Origin: Seiridium cupressi
Taxonomy: Eukaryota; Ascomycota; Sordariomycetes; Amphisphaeriales; Sporocadaceae
Reading direction: 5' to 3'
NCBI GenBank assembly: GCA_036674765.1
Contig: JARVKI010000080.1
Location: 62,001 to 126,000 of the forward strand
DNA length: 64,000 bases
The position numbers and the translations under genes are program-made. Positions 49,038 through 59,857 of this stretch are shown here, one piece after another. The notes under the pieces are model-generated. The model saw nothing but the letters and a program-made list of their open reading frames with translations. It was not told the DNA's origin and did no database searches. Within the stretch, counting starts at the first letter, position 1; each line of letters opens with the position of its first letter.

Positions 49038-49965
49038 ACTAAGACCTCTTCTTTCTTCCTTCCTTCCCAAAGCTGCATCTCGACGAAGCGATTTCTCTGT
49101 GTAGGCTCAATATCCGAGAGGGTCGTATTCATTCGCGTGGCTTCTCTTCGATCGCTCTGCGCTATGATTGCCGCAGCTTTCTGCAGTGGTATCCTCCTGT
49201 GGTTTTTTGCACTCGATTGCCACCCCGCCTGAGGGCCGACGGCCTCACTGATGCGCCGGGGACATTTTACAACCTTGCAGCCGAGATTGCCGACAGTCGG
49301 CCTGGAAGTGTAAGAAATGGTTCACTGCATCTGCTTAGTGCTCCTTTGAGGATGGTCTGCCTTAGTGTGTGTCCTTCCGGATTTACAATAACGCTTCCAG
49401 ATTCCCAGATTCTATCGCGGCAATCGACTAGATGAAGGGAGGGCCTGGTGGAAAATATGGTCAACGCCGAATAGGACCAACGCGAATTCCACCTGATGCT
49501 GTGTGTTGGTGTTATTGGGCGCCTATGGGAGTTTTCCATTGTTGCCTGTTTGTGATTGTGGTGTTTCGACCACAAGTTGTCAAGAGCCTATCTGGCGGGC
49601 GGCGTGCTGCGAATCGGGTTTCACGCCCAGACCGTGGGCCCTTGGTCAGGCAAACAGATGGAACAGTTACGGGCTGAATTAGACCCTTCCACCGCGAAAT
49701 CTACACGCGGTTGAACGGGGTCAAAATTTTGAGGGTGTCATTTTAGAAGGCCGACCCCTGTAATAACACGGCTCGATATGATCATCATCGACGTGACCGA
49801 CCATTTTCGAAAGTCAGTGCCTCCTCATGGGGTAAGATTGTGTACCTAAGCATATCAGGAGGTACTCCAAGGGACATTTCCTTCCACGTGGAACCAATCA
49901 ACCGTGGGCATGACATACTTGTTGTACATAAAAAGCTTTCTCTTTTGGCGGAAATAAACCATAGG

Positions 49966-51378
49966 TCACATCATCTTCTCGGCCGAAACGTCGAAGTGAT
50001 CACCTAACTGGTTGGTCGAGATTACAAGCCCATCCTCAACCATGGTAATCAGTCTCTTGTGGGTCGGCAGCTTGAGGTTCACGTCCAGTAATCTTGCAGT
50101 GTCCACGAGCCAGCCGTTGAAGTCCCTGATCTCTGTCTGCTTTCCTGCATTCACGTCTTGGAGCATGGAGCTCGTATTCTCCCTGACGCGGTGCCCGACT
50201 CTGTAAATCATGTCGCGGAGATTCTGAAACGAGAAGCGGTTAAAGAGCTGCTCTTTAGCTTCCTGCGCTGCTGGACTCGTCGGGATGCGTCGAGTCTGGG
50301 TATGAACTGCACTAGTATCGTTGAGGATCTCGGCACTCGACGGATGGAGAACCAACGCTTTCAGAACAGCGCTTGCTTCTCGAATGAGCATGTCGATAAC
50401 GATGGGTAGTTGAGTGTCTTGGGAGACAAATAAATCACCATTTTTACACCGCAGAATGGCGGTCAGGGGATTGATGACCGAGTTTACCACAAGCTTTTCA
50501 AGTTGAAGTACCCACAGTTCTGATTGGGCTACTCTTTTACCATAGAGGTAGGGGGCGGCAACAAGCTGCTCGGCGAGGTAGGCCGACTGATTGGCAGCTT
50601 TAGCGTCCGAAGACACTGGCCCGACAGACAAATCGACCACTGAAGCATGTCGACTTTTGAAGGGACCCAATGAGGTAACGCCGTGTGCCGTGACGCATGC
50701 CATATAATTAGGGCTGTTGTGGTTTGGATATCGATGGCCATTGTAAACTGCTCCAAGCGGTGGCCACATCGTGCACATACCATTCTGAACGAAGGCCACG
50801 GTTGAGTTACCGCTCAGGTATTTCCGCAGTCTGTCTACCTGGGGAAGAGCATTTGAAGCCTTGGTAGTGACAATGAGATTCAAGATTCCATCACCGGCTG
50901 TCGCTTCAGTCAAAGGTCCACTAGCGGGTGGCTCTTCAGTCCACCATTCCACGTCGAAATCTGAGAATCGTTCGGCTTGACCAGCGCGGGTGATCTCAAT
51001 TCCTGGACTTGAGTTCCAATACTCTAATAGTGCTTTGCGGTGGAGGATCAGTGTTACCGCTGGCTTGTATTCTAGCTTCGCGAGGCTACTGGCAATGAGG
51101 CGGCCAAGGTTGCCTATGCCTAGGATGTAAATTCGCTCCTTGGAAGACCTTCCGACGGCGTCTCCCCGGCCGCATACATCAACTGCCTGCGTAGAAGCAC
51201 CTTGCAGATTTGCTGCTGTCCATGCGTATAGCTTTGGAGGGGCGCTGGTGTCTTCTAGTATTTGCTGTAACCAACCGGGAGTACCCTGATGTGCCAAGCT
51301 TGAGAGGCTCTTTTGCACAACGGGTGACGAAGGCTGCCCGGCGAGGCATCCAAGTCGCAAGATTGGACGGAGCATCAT
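49966..51378 (-). CDS. Ketopantoate reductase (PanE/ApbA) family protein
   Basis: An intronless frame of 470 codons. The Rossmann fingerprint YILGIGNLGRLIASSLAKL starts near residue 83, after an 80-residue extension that begins MMLRPILRLGCLAGQP and could be a mitochondrial presequence. Further family features are ILNLIVTTKASNALPQVDRL, STVAFVQNGMCT, and the C-terminal helical domain with EKLVVNSVINPLTAILRCKN, where Lys, Asn and Ser/Thr form the catalytic and substrate site. Bacterial and yeast relatives reduce 2-dehydropantoate to pantoate with NADPH in the coenzyme A pathway. Many fungal paralogues have unknown substrates, so I name the family and not the reaction. It has a longer C-terminal domain than bacterial PanE (about 300 residues). 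Appears intact. Confidence 0.87.
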   Translation of the reverse strand: MMLRPILRLGCLAGQPSSPVVQKSLSSLAHQGTPGWLQQILEDTSAPPKLYAWTAANLQGASTQAVDVCGRGDAVGRSSKERIYILGIGNLGRLIASSLAKLEYKPAVTLILHRKALLEYWNSSPGIEITRAGQAERFSDFDVEWWTEEPPASGPLTEATAGDGILNLIVTTKASNALPQVDRLRKYLSGNSTVAFVQNGMCTMWPPLGAVYNGHRYPNHNSPNYMACVTAHGVTSLGPFKSRHASVVDLSVGPVSSDAKAANQSAYLAEQLVAAPYLYGKRVAQSELWVLQLEKLVVNSVINPLTAILRCKNGDLFVSQDTQLPIVIDMLIREASAVLKALVLHPSSAEILNDTSAVHTQTRRIPTSPAAQEAKEQLFNRFSFQNLRDMIYRVGHRVRENTSSMLQDVNAGKQTEIRDFNGWLVDTARLLDVNLKLPTHKRLITMVEDGLVISTNQLGDHFDVSAEKMM

Positions 51379-52871
51379 TCTGGGAGATAAACACCAACAA
51401 AGGCAACGCCGTCGTTGGCCTCGCGTGTATGACGGTAGGCACTTGGTGATAGTTGGCCGTAGTCAAACATGTCGATTGTATGTAACCGCCTCCACTCGGG
51501 TAAACCACGGCGGCTCCACCTACGCGACTTCCCAAGTGGTTTTCCATATCTGATCAAATTCGTTCATGCTATGACAGTACGACGACATACTTGTTCTGGC
51601 AATGGAGAAACATTTTTTGCCGGGTGGTGCCATGTCAGAAGAGCAACGCTTCGTCATGCACTCGCTGTCCAATCTCAAGATGTCACAATAGGCGCCCCCC
51701 TAGGCAGCACCTCAGTAGTGAGGAACGGGCTCGGTATAGCATTGTTGTAATGTCTCAGGGCCGTCTGTTGTCTATTTCTCCTTAGGTAATCTTTGTACCT
51801 AAGCATGTCCCAGAGCTGGTCTGTTGTTAAAATCCGAAATATATATTAAAGGATGGCTATAAAGATGAATCATAACCAGTATTAAATCTGCCATATTGGA
51901 GCAGAGCTAGACTTTATGAAATATATTAGGTAAATCGGAATCTGTGAAAATTTGGGTGTCCTTTAAGCAGAAAATGACATAGGTTGGATTCGAATTGCTT
52001 GTAATTTCAGGTCCCTCCTACCAGGTATTATACTCGCACTTGAATACTAAAGAGTAAATATAATGCGGTCAAGTCAGTTGTCGGGGTTTTGTCCCAACGT
52101 GAAATTTCATTGTTTATTAAAGTGAATTGCACATTCTATTTACAAGTACAAATTCCAGGTTAACATATATCTAATAACCGTCGCCTTTCTGAACCACGAC
52201 CTTCATTAAGCACAAGTTGTCATCACGTATGTCCTATATTGTCGCCTCCTTCACGCCGTCACTTTGATTGTTAATAAAATACATATCACTATTACACATC
52301 TACTCCCAACCTTTTTTTTGACATGATTGTCGCTTCCTCAACCTGCAAGCTTTAATAAGTATAGGCTGTTATTATAAATCTCCTCCCAACCTTGACGTTT
52401 CTTTCCAACCTCAACGTAATAGTCGCCTTCGTCACCTTCCTCACATTACCATTGCGATCATCAATTTCCTCGTTACCGCTTTGATCGTCGATCAAAAACA
52501 GGTTACCATCACAAATCTCCTAACCTCAACATAATCGTCGCCTTTGTCACCTTCCTCAAACTACTTACTACCTTGATCTTGATCGTCGATCAAACACAGG
52601 TTACCATCACACATTTCCTCCCAACCTCAACGTATTCGTCGCTTCCTCAACCTGCAAGCCATCAAACACAGGTTATCATCACACATATCCTCCCAACCTC
52701 AACGCAGTCGTCGCTTCCTCAATCCTCAAGCTCCATCAAGCACAGGCCGTCATCACGCATTTTCCCGCCGCCTCATCGAGCACGTCACCATCACAGCAGC
52801 ATCTAATTTGTGCCTTCGGTTCTACATCACGTCGGCCTCTTTGATATCACTGCTCACACTTCCTTGTCAAA
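51379..52871. other. Intergenic, AT-rich then minisatellite
   Basis: From about 51780 to 52160 the sequence is AT-rich with no coding potential. From about 52190 to 52800 it becomes a degenerate minisatellite (separate entry) ending about 70 bp before the next start codon. Confidence 0.5.
52190..52800 (+). repeat. Degenerate minisatellite, unit about 72-100 bp
   Basis: Two sub-motifs alternate: caaacacaggttaccatcac (best copies starting 52493, 52591, 52663, 52737) and cctcccaacctcaacg followed by tcgtcgcttcctcaacctgc (for example near 52617 and 52689). The last three units are spaced 72 and 74 bp; earlier ones are more diverged and longer. The strand is strongly C/T over G. It lies directly upstream of the gene at 52872. 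Confidence 0.8.
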
Positions 52872-53615
52872 ATGGATCTTGTCCTGATCGAGATGCGACA
52901 CATTCACAATGGTCAAGTCTGCGCCAGATGTCACCTAACCCTGGCGCGCCAAGTCAATCTCAATTGTGATACCCAAGCCGCCCTTCAGGACCAGCTACAC
53001 TGGAACGCACAGAAAATCTACGAGTGGAAGCACCCGGAAGATCAGGGTCACAGAACCGTCGACCTCAAGAAGACTTCCTTTCGCTGGAAGATGCATTCCC
53101 CCTACGACGCGCCAGACACCCATGACTTCGAATTCGGTGACATTCCTAGCGATGCCGTCTTTCGCGACCAGCTGACCATGATGCACATGCGAAACTTCAA
53201 GGATACCATTCTTGTCGAGTTCCATGATCCCGTCCAACCTGAGCCAGTCCAACCTGGCGTCATCATGGCGCCAGTTAGTGAATGTGTTCTCAAACGCTCA
53301 GGCAGCGACGCGAACTCTAGATGTGCATCTATGCCGCCCCCAAGACGAGGACCTATCAGAACACCCATTGGTACATCAATGAACGAACGCGCAACCACTG
53401 GCCAGATTGTACGTACTCGAAGTTCAGGCTCTGTCAGCAATGCTGGTCCCGAGTCCCGTGATACGGAGGCGGAGTCATCGGCTGGTCCTCCTGCTAAGAA
53501 GCAACGCACTGCTAAGGGCAGTCTACCGCTCATCGAAGATTCGTCGTCCCGAGGCTCCTATCCCTACCGATCTCGACGATCTCTACGCAACGACAAGCAG
53601 AAACAAGATTCCTAA
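52872..53615 (+). CDS. Uncharacterised protein, probable nuclear localisation
   Basis: An intronless frame of 247 codons starting about 70 bp after the minisatellite. The first 130 residues look folded: a short Cys pair (VCARCHLTLARQ), conserved-looking aromatic and charged blocks (IYEWKHPEDQGHRTVDLKK, FRWKMHSPYD, FRDQLTMMHMRNFKDTILVE). The rest is a disordered Ser/Arg/Pro-rich tail with a basic cluster (PAKKQRTAKG) that resembles a nuclear localisation signal. I recognise no domain. Codon use and the clear change from folded to disordered character support coding. The repeat-rich upstream region may mean a lineage-specific gene, but that is inference. Confidence 0.65.
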   Translation: MDLVLIEMRHIHNGQVCARCHLTLARQVNLNCDTQAALQDQLHWNAQKIYEWKHPEDQGHRTVDLKKTSFRWKMHSPYDAPDTHDFEFGDIPSDAVFRDQLTMMHMRNFKDTILVEFHDPVQPEPVQPGVIMAPVSECVLKRSGSDANSRCASMPPPRRGPIRTPIGTSMNERATTGQIVRTRSSGSVSNAGPESRDTEAESSAGPPAKKQRTAKGSLPLIEDSSSRGSYPYRSRRSLRNDKQKQDS

Positions 53616-54888
53616 GCACCGATACAGCTACTATCGATGCAAAGTCTCGTCGACAGAACCCGTGAGACTTGTGAGAAGCGATCACCCGGCTCACTTTTAC
53701 GCTGCAGCCCACAACATGGTGAAGGTAGAAAACATGTCGTGAGACACTTTCCCAACGACAATACCGCCGTCATATACAAACCTGAGGCTACAAAACCATT
53801 TCATTTGTTTGTACATTGCAGCCGCATCGGTGGGAACCTAGCTATTATTTTTTAGCACAATTGAGAGTTTGGGAAGTCACTGACAGACGGGTGATAGATA
53901 GCAAGCTGGCTAAGGAAAGCTTCTACACATAGATAGGGGACAGGACAATAAAGAACATAAAGGCCCATTTCAACCATGTTAGTGACTAGTGAATGTCGGT
54001 CGTCGGTCATGGATCGACCTTTTGTGCGTCCGTTTGGCATTGATGTCTTTTGCGAGTGGAAAAGTTTGATAAGATGCTCATGAACAATGAGTACACCTGA
54101 CATGTAAACTGCAAGAGATTATAGAAATGCACGACAGGTGGAAATATTATCTTGTGCTGACCGTACGAGCACTCGCTGGCTGATGTGGGAGCGACAGCAG
54201 TGACGTTAATCTTCCAGAGTCTGCTAACTCCCAGAACAAATTGTGCCGATGCTGAAGCTTTGGCAACCAGATCTCCTCGTTGTAAGTCCCATTTTCCTTT
54301 GTTACCGACCCAGTTGATTTCCATGTAAAATTCACATTATTCTCAATGATACCACCTTTCCTGCCTCCAGCCTTTTGCTTGTTTTCTAAGCCGGTAGAAA
54401 TTCTGCTGGGAAATGCGCGATGGCATGGAATTCGGGTAGGATTGGGACAATGGATACATTGCCAATTGAAATAAACCCGTATCCTGGATGTATACTGGTT
54501 CACGCACCTGTTAGTTTTTCTTGAGCAACAGCCCAGACATGCTGAAAATATTGCCAATCGTGGCTGTTTCCATGTCAAACATTTGTATTGACCAGGCTAT
54601 CTACAACCAAAGCATTGATACAAAGTTTCCACAATAGCATCGAACTTGGGAGGAGTATACAAAGCGTGTATGTTCCCGGGTACTATGATATCTTGGAGTC
54701 ACCGCCCGAAATCCCGATTTTGCCAATCCATCAAGTCCAATACAATACGGTATAAGAAGCCCAGATATAACCCGGCGCCGACGAAAAAGGACAATACCAC
54801 TCGCGTTATTTGTGGTTTAAGCGAGTCTCGCGGGGGCAAGCTCGAGTTAAACAACGCCATCATTCATCACCGTCACGTCGTATCAAAT
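53616..54888. other. Intergenic
   Basis: Between the 3' ends of the uncharacterised gene (+) and the Mpv17-like gene (-). Overlapping minus-strand frames at 54007-54578 have no recognisable domain and are not called. Confidence 0.4.
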
Positions 54889-55791
54889 TTAATAGGGCGG
54901 GTTGGGGCCCATCGGGGGGTAGTCCTCGGGGCGCCCACCTAGAGAGCCAGACCCGCGGCCGTCTCCGCGGCCGTCGCCAAAGTGCTTCTTGCGAAGAGCA
55001 GCCAGTCTCTTCTTCTTTGTCATGGTGTTGATGTATGTGCCGATGATGAATGCTACCACATTGAAGAAGGGCATCCAGGTCTGTTCGGGGAGGAACTGTT
55101 GGGCAAAGGCAAGGCAGATTGGCGACGTGATCCACGACACCTTCATGACCTTCATGAAGCCAACACGAACGGTCGCGCGGACTTGATGGTAGGTGCGGGC
55201 GCCGGCGATCAGCGCCATGGCGACAAGGTATACCGAGTTCTGGATGGGCGCAATGATGAAGTTGCTGACCAGGATCTGCAGGATCTTGGCGCGCAAGCTC
55301 GTCCTGTTCTTGAAGGCCTTCTGCAGACACCAGATCAGGAAGTGGCCCAGCGGCGCGCTGATAAGAGCGCCGTAGGCGGCCATCTTGGGGACTCGTGATG
55401 TGAAGTAGTTTCCGTGCTTGTTGCGGTCCTTGGCGAGCCATGATGCAAGGAACTCTTGGAGACCAGCGAGTGTGCCGGCTGTGAGCATCTTGGTCCGGAG
55501 GGGGTTCTCTTCGAGCTGCTTGATGTAGGCCTGGAGATGAACATGCCGTCAGTTAACCGCTCACGGCGCGCGGGGCTGGGAAACTTGGTAGAGTATACGC
55601 ACCATCAGATAACCCTTCGTACCAGCGTTGCCCTTTCCTCCAGTGATTGCAGTTCCAAGCTTCTCGAGATGGGGATGCTTCCCACTCGTTCCTGGCAGAG
55701 GGCCATCCTTCGCAGCGGCCTCAGCGGCGGCGGCGGCGACGGATTCGGAGCCCTTGCGGACCGTGTCCCGCTCAATCTTGAGCGTCGACAT
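54889..55791 (-). CDS. Mpv17/PMP22 (PXMP2-type) integral membrane protein
   Basis: Two exons (55791-55603 and 55530-54889, intron 72 nt) give 276 residues. The family core begins YLMAYIKQLEENPLRTKMLT at the splice junction, followed by TAGTLAGLQEFLASWLA, AAYGALISAPLGHFLIWCLQ, a segment with RAKILQILVSNFIIAPIQNS, and the signature MKVSWITSPICLAFAQQFLP before the last helix (FFNVVAFIIGTYINTM). Four hydrophobic helices are visible. Members sit in the peroxisomal or inner mitochondrial membrane and form small channels; the peroxisomal group fits best, but location is inferred. The N-terminal 50 residues (Ala-rich) and a Gly/Arg/Asp-rich C-terminal tail (GDGRGDGRGSGS) are extensions usual in ascomycete members. 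A Met seven codons upstream (55812) is an alternative start. Confidence 0.9.
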
Positions 55792-57554
55792 TGTCGTGAG
55801 GGAGACGCTCAATCAATGGGATGGACACTAGTCGCGACAATGATCTGAAGAGGAGCAATTATCAACGCTTGGACAGCGAGATCGTGGGTGTCGAGGCGGT
55901 CACTGTTGATTGAAGGTAAGGTTGAACTTGGGCGGGACGCAGGCGCACGCAGAAGCCAATTGCGAGGCGGTTTGTTTATGTTTGGCCAATTGAAGCCGAG
56001 GCTGGAGGTTAGCTGCTTCTGTCACCCCTGCAACGCCCAAGCTCCTCGCAGTAACTAGCAACCAGCAGATGCAGATGCTGTAACTTGGATGGGACCTTTC
56101 GGGTGCAAAGCGTGCTGCGATGAAAAAACGAAACTCTAGAAGCAATCCCGTAAGATCGTCTGTCAGTTACTGAGCTCTGGCTCAGGAGTGCAAAGCATTA
56201 CACTTGTCGATTGCCCATCCCGTCAACGTGGAGAAAGGCTTGAGGACGGTGGAGAGGTTGGGTGAGCTTGGGTGAGAGGTTGGACAATGTCGTCTCGCGG
56301 GGGCCCAGGGGCCCCAAGTTTGGATTAGGCCGCTGGCCGCTGACTGCCCTCGCCTGGGTCGCGACCGGATCGTCGTATGGCGGTAGTTCGATTAGCATGT
56401 TTTTAGCTGGACCGAAAAGGAGGCGCGTTGCTGCACGACAGCTGAATCGTTGCTGGGGACCCTCTCGACGCCGCTCTGATTGGCCCGATGGCCTCGTCAA
56501 TGGCGTCGAGAAATCAATGCTCCGCTGAATGAGCGCGCGACAACTCATCCCACATTCGGCAGAGCAGCTAAGATCCCTGCATCTCCAGCAAAAGTGCCCA
56601 TCGGCATGCAGCAGTGCATTGTTCATCCAAGGTCCGCTATGAGGCAGAAAACCCGCCGAGCGATCTCGACTTTTCTTTTTGGTCCTCTTCTTTGCAACCT
56701 GGCCGTGTCCATTGGGCACTGATTCCACCTCTGCATCCCCTTAGGGACTGGTGCAGCCTTGTGGGGAGGGAAATGGCGGTCGCGATTTCGTCAGTTGGAG
56801 CAAGAAGGCATTAGCCCTCCCGCTGGAGAAGAGGAGCCATCCAGACCGTCATCTGGAGCGTTGCTGTAATTGTAACTGAAGTCTGCGGTCGACATCTCCA
56901 AGTATACCAACGAAACGTGCACTCACTATAAAAGAAAGGCTTACTAGAAGAACATCGCCTGGAATAAGTAACATCATATGTTTGCTCTGAGTGCGTGGTG
57001 ATATTTGCCAGGAGTGAAATTGATGCAGGTAAACAGACGGGAGTCCAAAAGCACAATGGTGGCATTCTTCGTCCCAGCCCATACTCTCTCTGCATGACAA
57101 AGGAAAGCGCCTTCCAGCTGTTCCTTCCCATAGATTCGGTGAAGGTGGACAAACTCTGCTGAATGCAAAAATCAAAAATAAAAAAGGGCGAAAAGTGCAC
57201 CGCCTTTCAGTCTGGTCCAGACATCACTTACCTTAAAAGTCGTTACCCGGCCAAACTGCAATATTGCAATTGGTATCACTGCAAAACAGCATTTGGCAAC
57301 ATTCATTTGGATACTCGTCGGACCACGGTCGCCCAGCTGCCTCTTCCACCCGAATTGGATGTCTCCAAGGCAAAATTAAAATTTTAGTGCCAGCTCGTGA
57401 CCGGCACCATCACGACTACACACTTTGAGGACATCCCTTACATTGACTATTCCTTTAGGGAACTTAAGAGAGCATCATTAGAGACTGTATCTTTTCGTGC
57501 GGCGTCTTCCGAATTCCTAACCCCGCTCATCAAGGATATTCCACCAAAATCACC
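55792..57554. other. Intergenic between divergent genes
   Basis: Carries the promoters of the Mpv17-like gene (-) and the next gene (+). A 176-codon minus-strand frame (56198-56728) lacks protein-like character and is not called. Short G-rich direct repeats occur near 56240-56300. Confidence 0.4.
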
Positions 57555-59166
57555 ATGAGCAATACAAGCGCGCCTTCAACTTCGCGCCTTCAGCCCAACG
57601 CGCTTGCGCCCATTCCCAGCTATCCGACATATCGTCAGCAGACATGGAATCCGACCTGCACCCATCTGACGATGGCACGGCTCTATGAGCCTAACTTTGT
57701 CTGTTCCATGTGTCGCCGACCTGGCCAATAGGGTTGGCTGTATCGGTGCACACAGGATAGAGAGCACATGCTCCTGGATGCCATTGCCAAGGGACGTCCG
57801 GTAAGACACGCTGAGAACAATTTATCTGAGGTGAGGATCGAATCTAACCATATCTAGGTAAATTTTGACCTGTTGGGTCTGTCCCTGACTGAGCAAGTTA
57901 AGCCAGGACCACGAAGTCCGGAAATGAGATCAAACCGATACAGCTTCCTCAAGGAGATTGACGCCGTGGCCATGAAGTCTTATTCGCCTGATCAGATAGC
58001 AACCATCCTGGAGCAGCGAGAGAATGTAAGCGCCTTTGGGAAATTGCGATTTCTGTATTTTGTTGACCCACCGCGCCCAGCTTCACCAGGTCCTGGCCAT
58101 GGAAGACCAGTCAGCCGCTGCCTTGAAGCGCACATACTACACGCCGAGTTCTGCGTTGGCAACCACCATTTCGCCTCCGCCGGGCTTCTCGGCCCCTCGC
58201 TCGGAGAAGCCATGGGTTCCACAAGATGAGGCCGAGTGCCAATTCAAATGTTGTCATAACTGCCGGCCTACCTGCGAGTCCCGAAGCTACCTGAGCTTGG
58301 ATGGTATCCTCAAGGGCGATATCACTCCAACTGCCGCAGTTGGTTTCGGCTTTCATCTGCAGGGTACACGACCTGTCATAGACGCAAACATCGTGAAGCA
58401 AATCGGCTATCGTGCCGTGCCCCTGGTACGTGTCCAATCGAATATAACGCCTGTCTAGAACAACCGGTTGATGAGCAAATAGCCTACGCCAGCTCGACGC
58501 GAGTCTGGAACCCCTGCTTCGTCACCATCGTCGATATGGAGCATTCTGGACGTCATTGATGAACAGATTGTAGAAATGGCACGTTTGGAAGATGAGGCAG
58601 ATACATCTGACCCGATGTCTGAGTTAATATCTAACTCGATTGTCAACAATACCAGCGACAACGCGCAGCTCAACGACTCGGTTCGGCCTCCGTGGACACC
58701 TCCCGCCACGCCTTCTGCATGGAAACATGCTGGCCGTCTAGAAGACGGATCTGTGGACTTCGAGGACTGCTACAACGTTTGCAATGGACGAAGTCCTGAT
58801 TCACTCAAGACTAATCCGATAGCCCGCCGAGCGGCATTCGAATCTATACGCAAAAATCCATTGTCTTCAGCCCCGAACGGCCACATAGCTGGACATGACA
58901 GTAACCCGTATCTACCGGCTGACGCTCATGATGTTGGACTGTGCTTGCCGCTCAACAAGGCGCTCTTTGCACGCGCCTGCAGCACTCCGCTTCCGCCATC
59001 GACACCACGAGAAGATGCGTTCTTCCACGAAAAACTAACACAGATGGAAGAACATGAAATGGGAGAGGGGCGCTTTCATGAAGAACCACTCGAAGTCGCC
59101 CATGGGATCGCCATCCTGGAAGAGAGCGTTGAGATGCACGTCCCGGATATCATGTCGCAAATCTGA
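57555..59166 (+). pseudogene. Cys-motif fungal protein of unknown function with one in-frame TAG
   Basis: Exons 57555-57800, 57858-58025, 58081-58425 and 58483-59166 are all in phase and give 481 codons, but codon 59 (57729-57731) is TAG. Everything around it looks conserved: PSYPTYRQQTWNP, ARLYEPNFVCSMCRRPGQ, stop, GWLYRCTQDRE, SYSPDQIATILEQRE, CCHNCRPTCESRSYLSLDG, TAAVGFGFHLQGTRPV. The CxxC pair before the stop, the Cys after it, and a later CxxC group suggest metal binding or structural cysteines. I recall this arrangement from uncharacterised Pezizomycotina proteins; no function is known to me. No intron removes the stop without losing the CxxC. The last intron (58426-58482) does remove another apparent stop. 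So this is a recent single-lesion pseudogene, a readthrough gene, or a sequence error. Confidence 0.6.
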
Positions 59167-59857
59167 GTCTTCCTTCCTTCCACTATGTCCAGCTTGGTCT
59201 GGCATAAAGCAATATGAATGCTAACCAAAGACTGGACGGGCTTGCATGGAGGAACTTGCGTGTTGGACTAATAAGTCCTCTTACTGGCTGGGGATGTGGC
59301 AAGGGCTTGGGATGTGTTCGGGGGCTTTCGGTGTCCTCAAATGGGCTGCTTGCTTTCCGGTCATTTCAGCCGCCGTGGACATCTGAAAAGTTCGCTAGGC
59401 GTGGAATTTGATATGTAGCTAATCAACACCATAGCGATCGGTAATGACACCCCGTTCTTTCGAAATCTGGTGATTGGCTCCGAGCTGTATCATGGACATA
59501 ATTGTGCTTGACCCTTGGATTGATTTTTACTTCCATTTGCCACGACAGTGAATATTTCACACGCACCACATGCTTGGGCCTCGCGCCCAACCAGAAATCC
59601 AACGCAAGGGATCTGTCTGAAATTATCATCGAAACATATTGGAAGTTAGCTCGGCATCGCAGTTTGTCGACCATCCGACTATGGCTGAATAGACAAGCTC
59701 CAGGTAGCCTCGTGCAAGTGGGTCGCCCGAGAAAAGAATTCCACACGCAGCCTGACTGCCGAACCATTGTACAATGGAGTCTCTTTCTACATTGTACCTT
59801 CCGGGTCCCTTCAAAAGTGGATCAAAAGCAAAGCCAACACTTGGTGAGCTGCCCAAT
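59167..59857. other. Intergenic
   Basis: 3' region of the preceding gene and upstream region of the esterase-like gene. No feature recognised. Confidence 0.4.

Larger units (their letters stand above)
45773..49965. other. 4.2-kb gene-free region
   Basis: Between the 3' ends of the Myb gene (+) and the ketopantoate-reductase-like gene (-). Contains a 23-A tract and a perfect 12-bp hairpin (separate entries). Open frames stay under 135 codons and lack domains. Confidence 0.45.

Noticed and set aside
56198..56728. 176-codon minus-strand frame
   Set aside because: No recognisable family; rich in Arg, Pro and Ser as expected from GC-rich chance frames; overlaps competing plus-strand frames.
58426..58482. 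Second apparent stop in the gene at 57555-59166
   Set aside because: It lies inside a 57-nt GTACGT...AAATAG intron in phase, so it is not a lesion.
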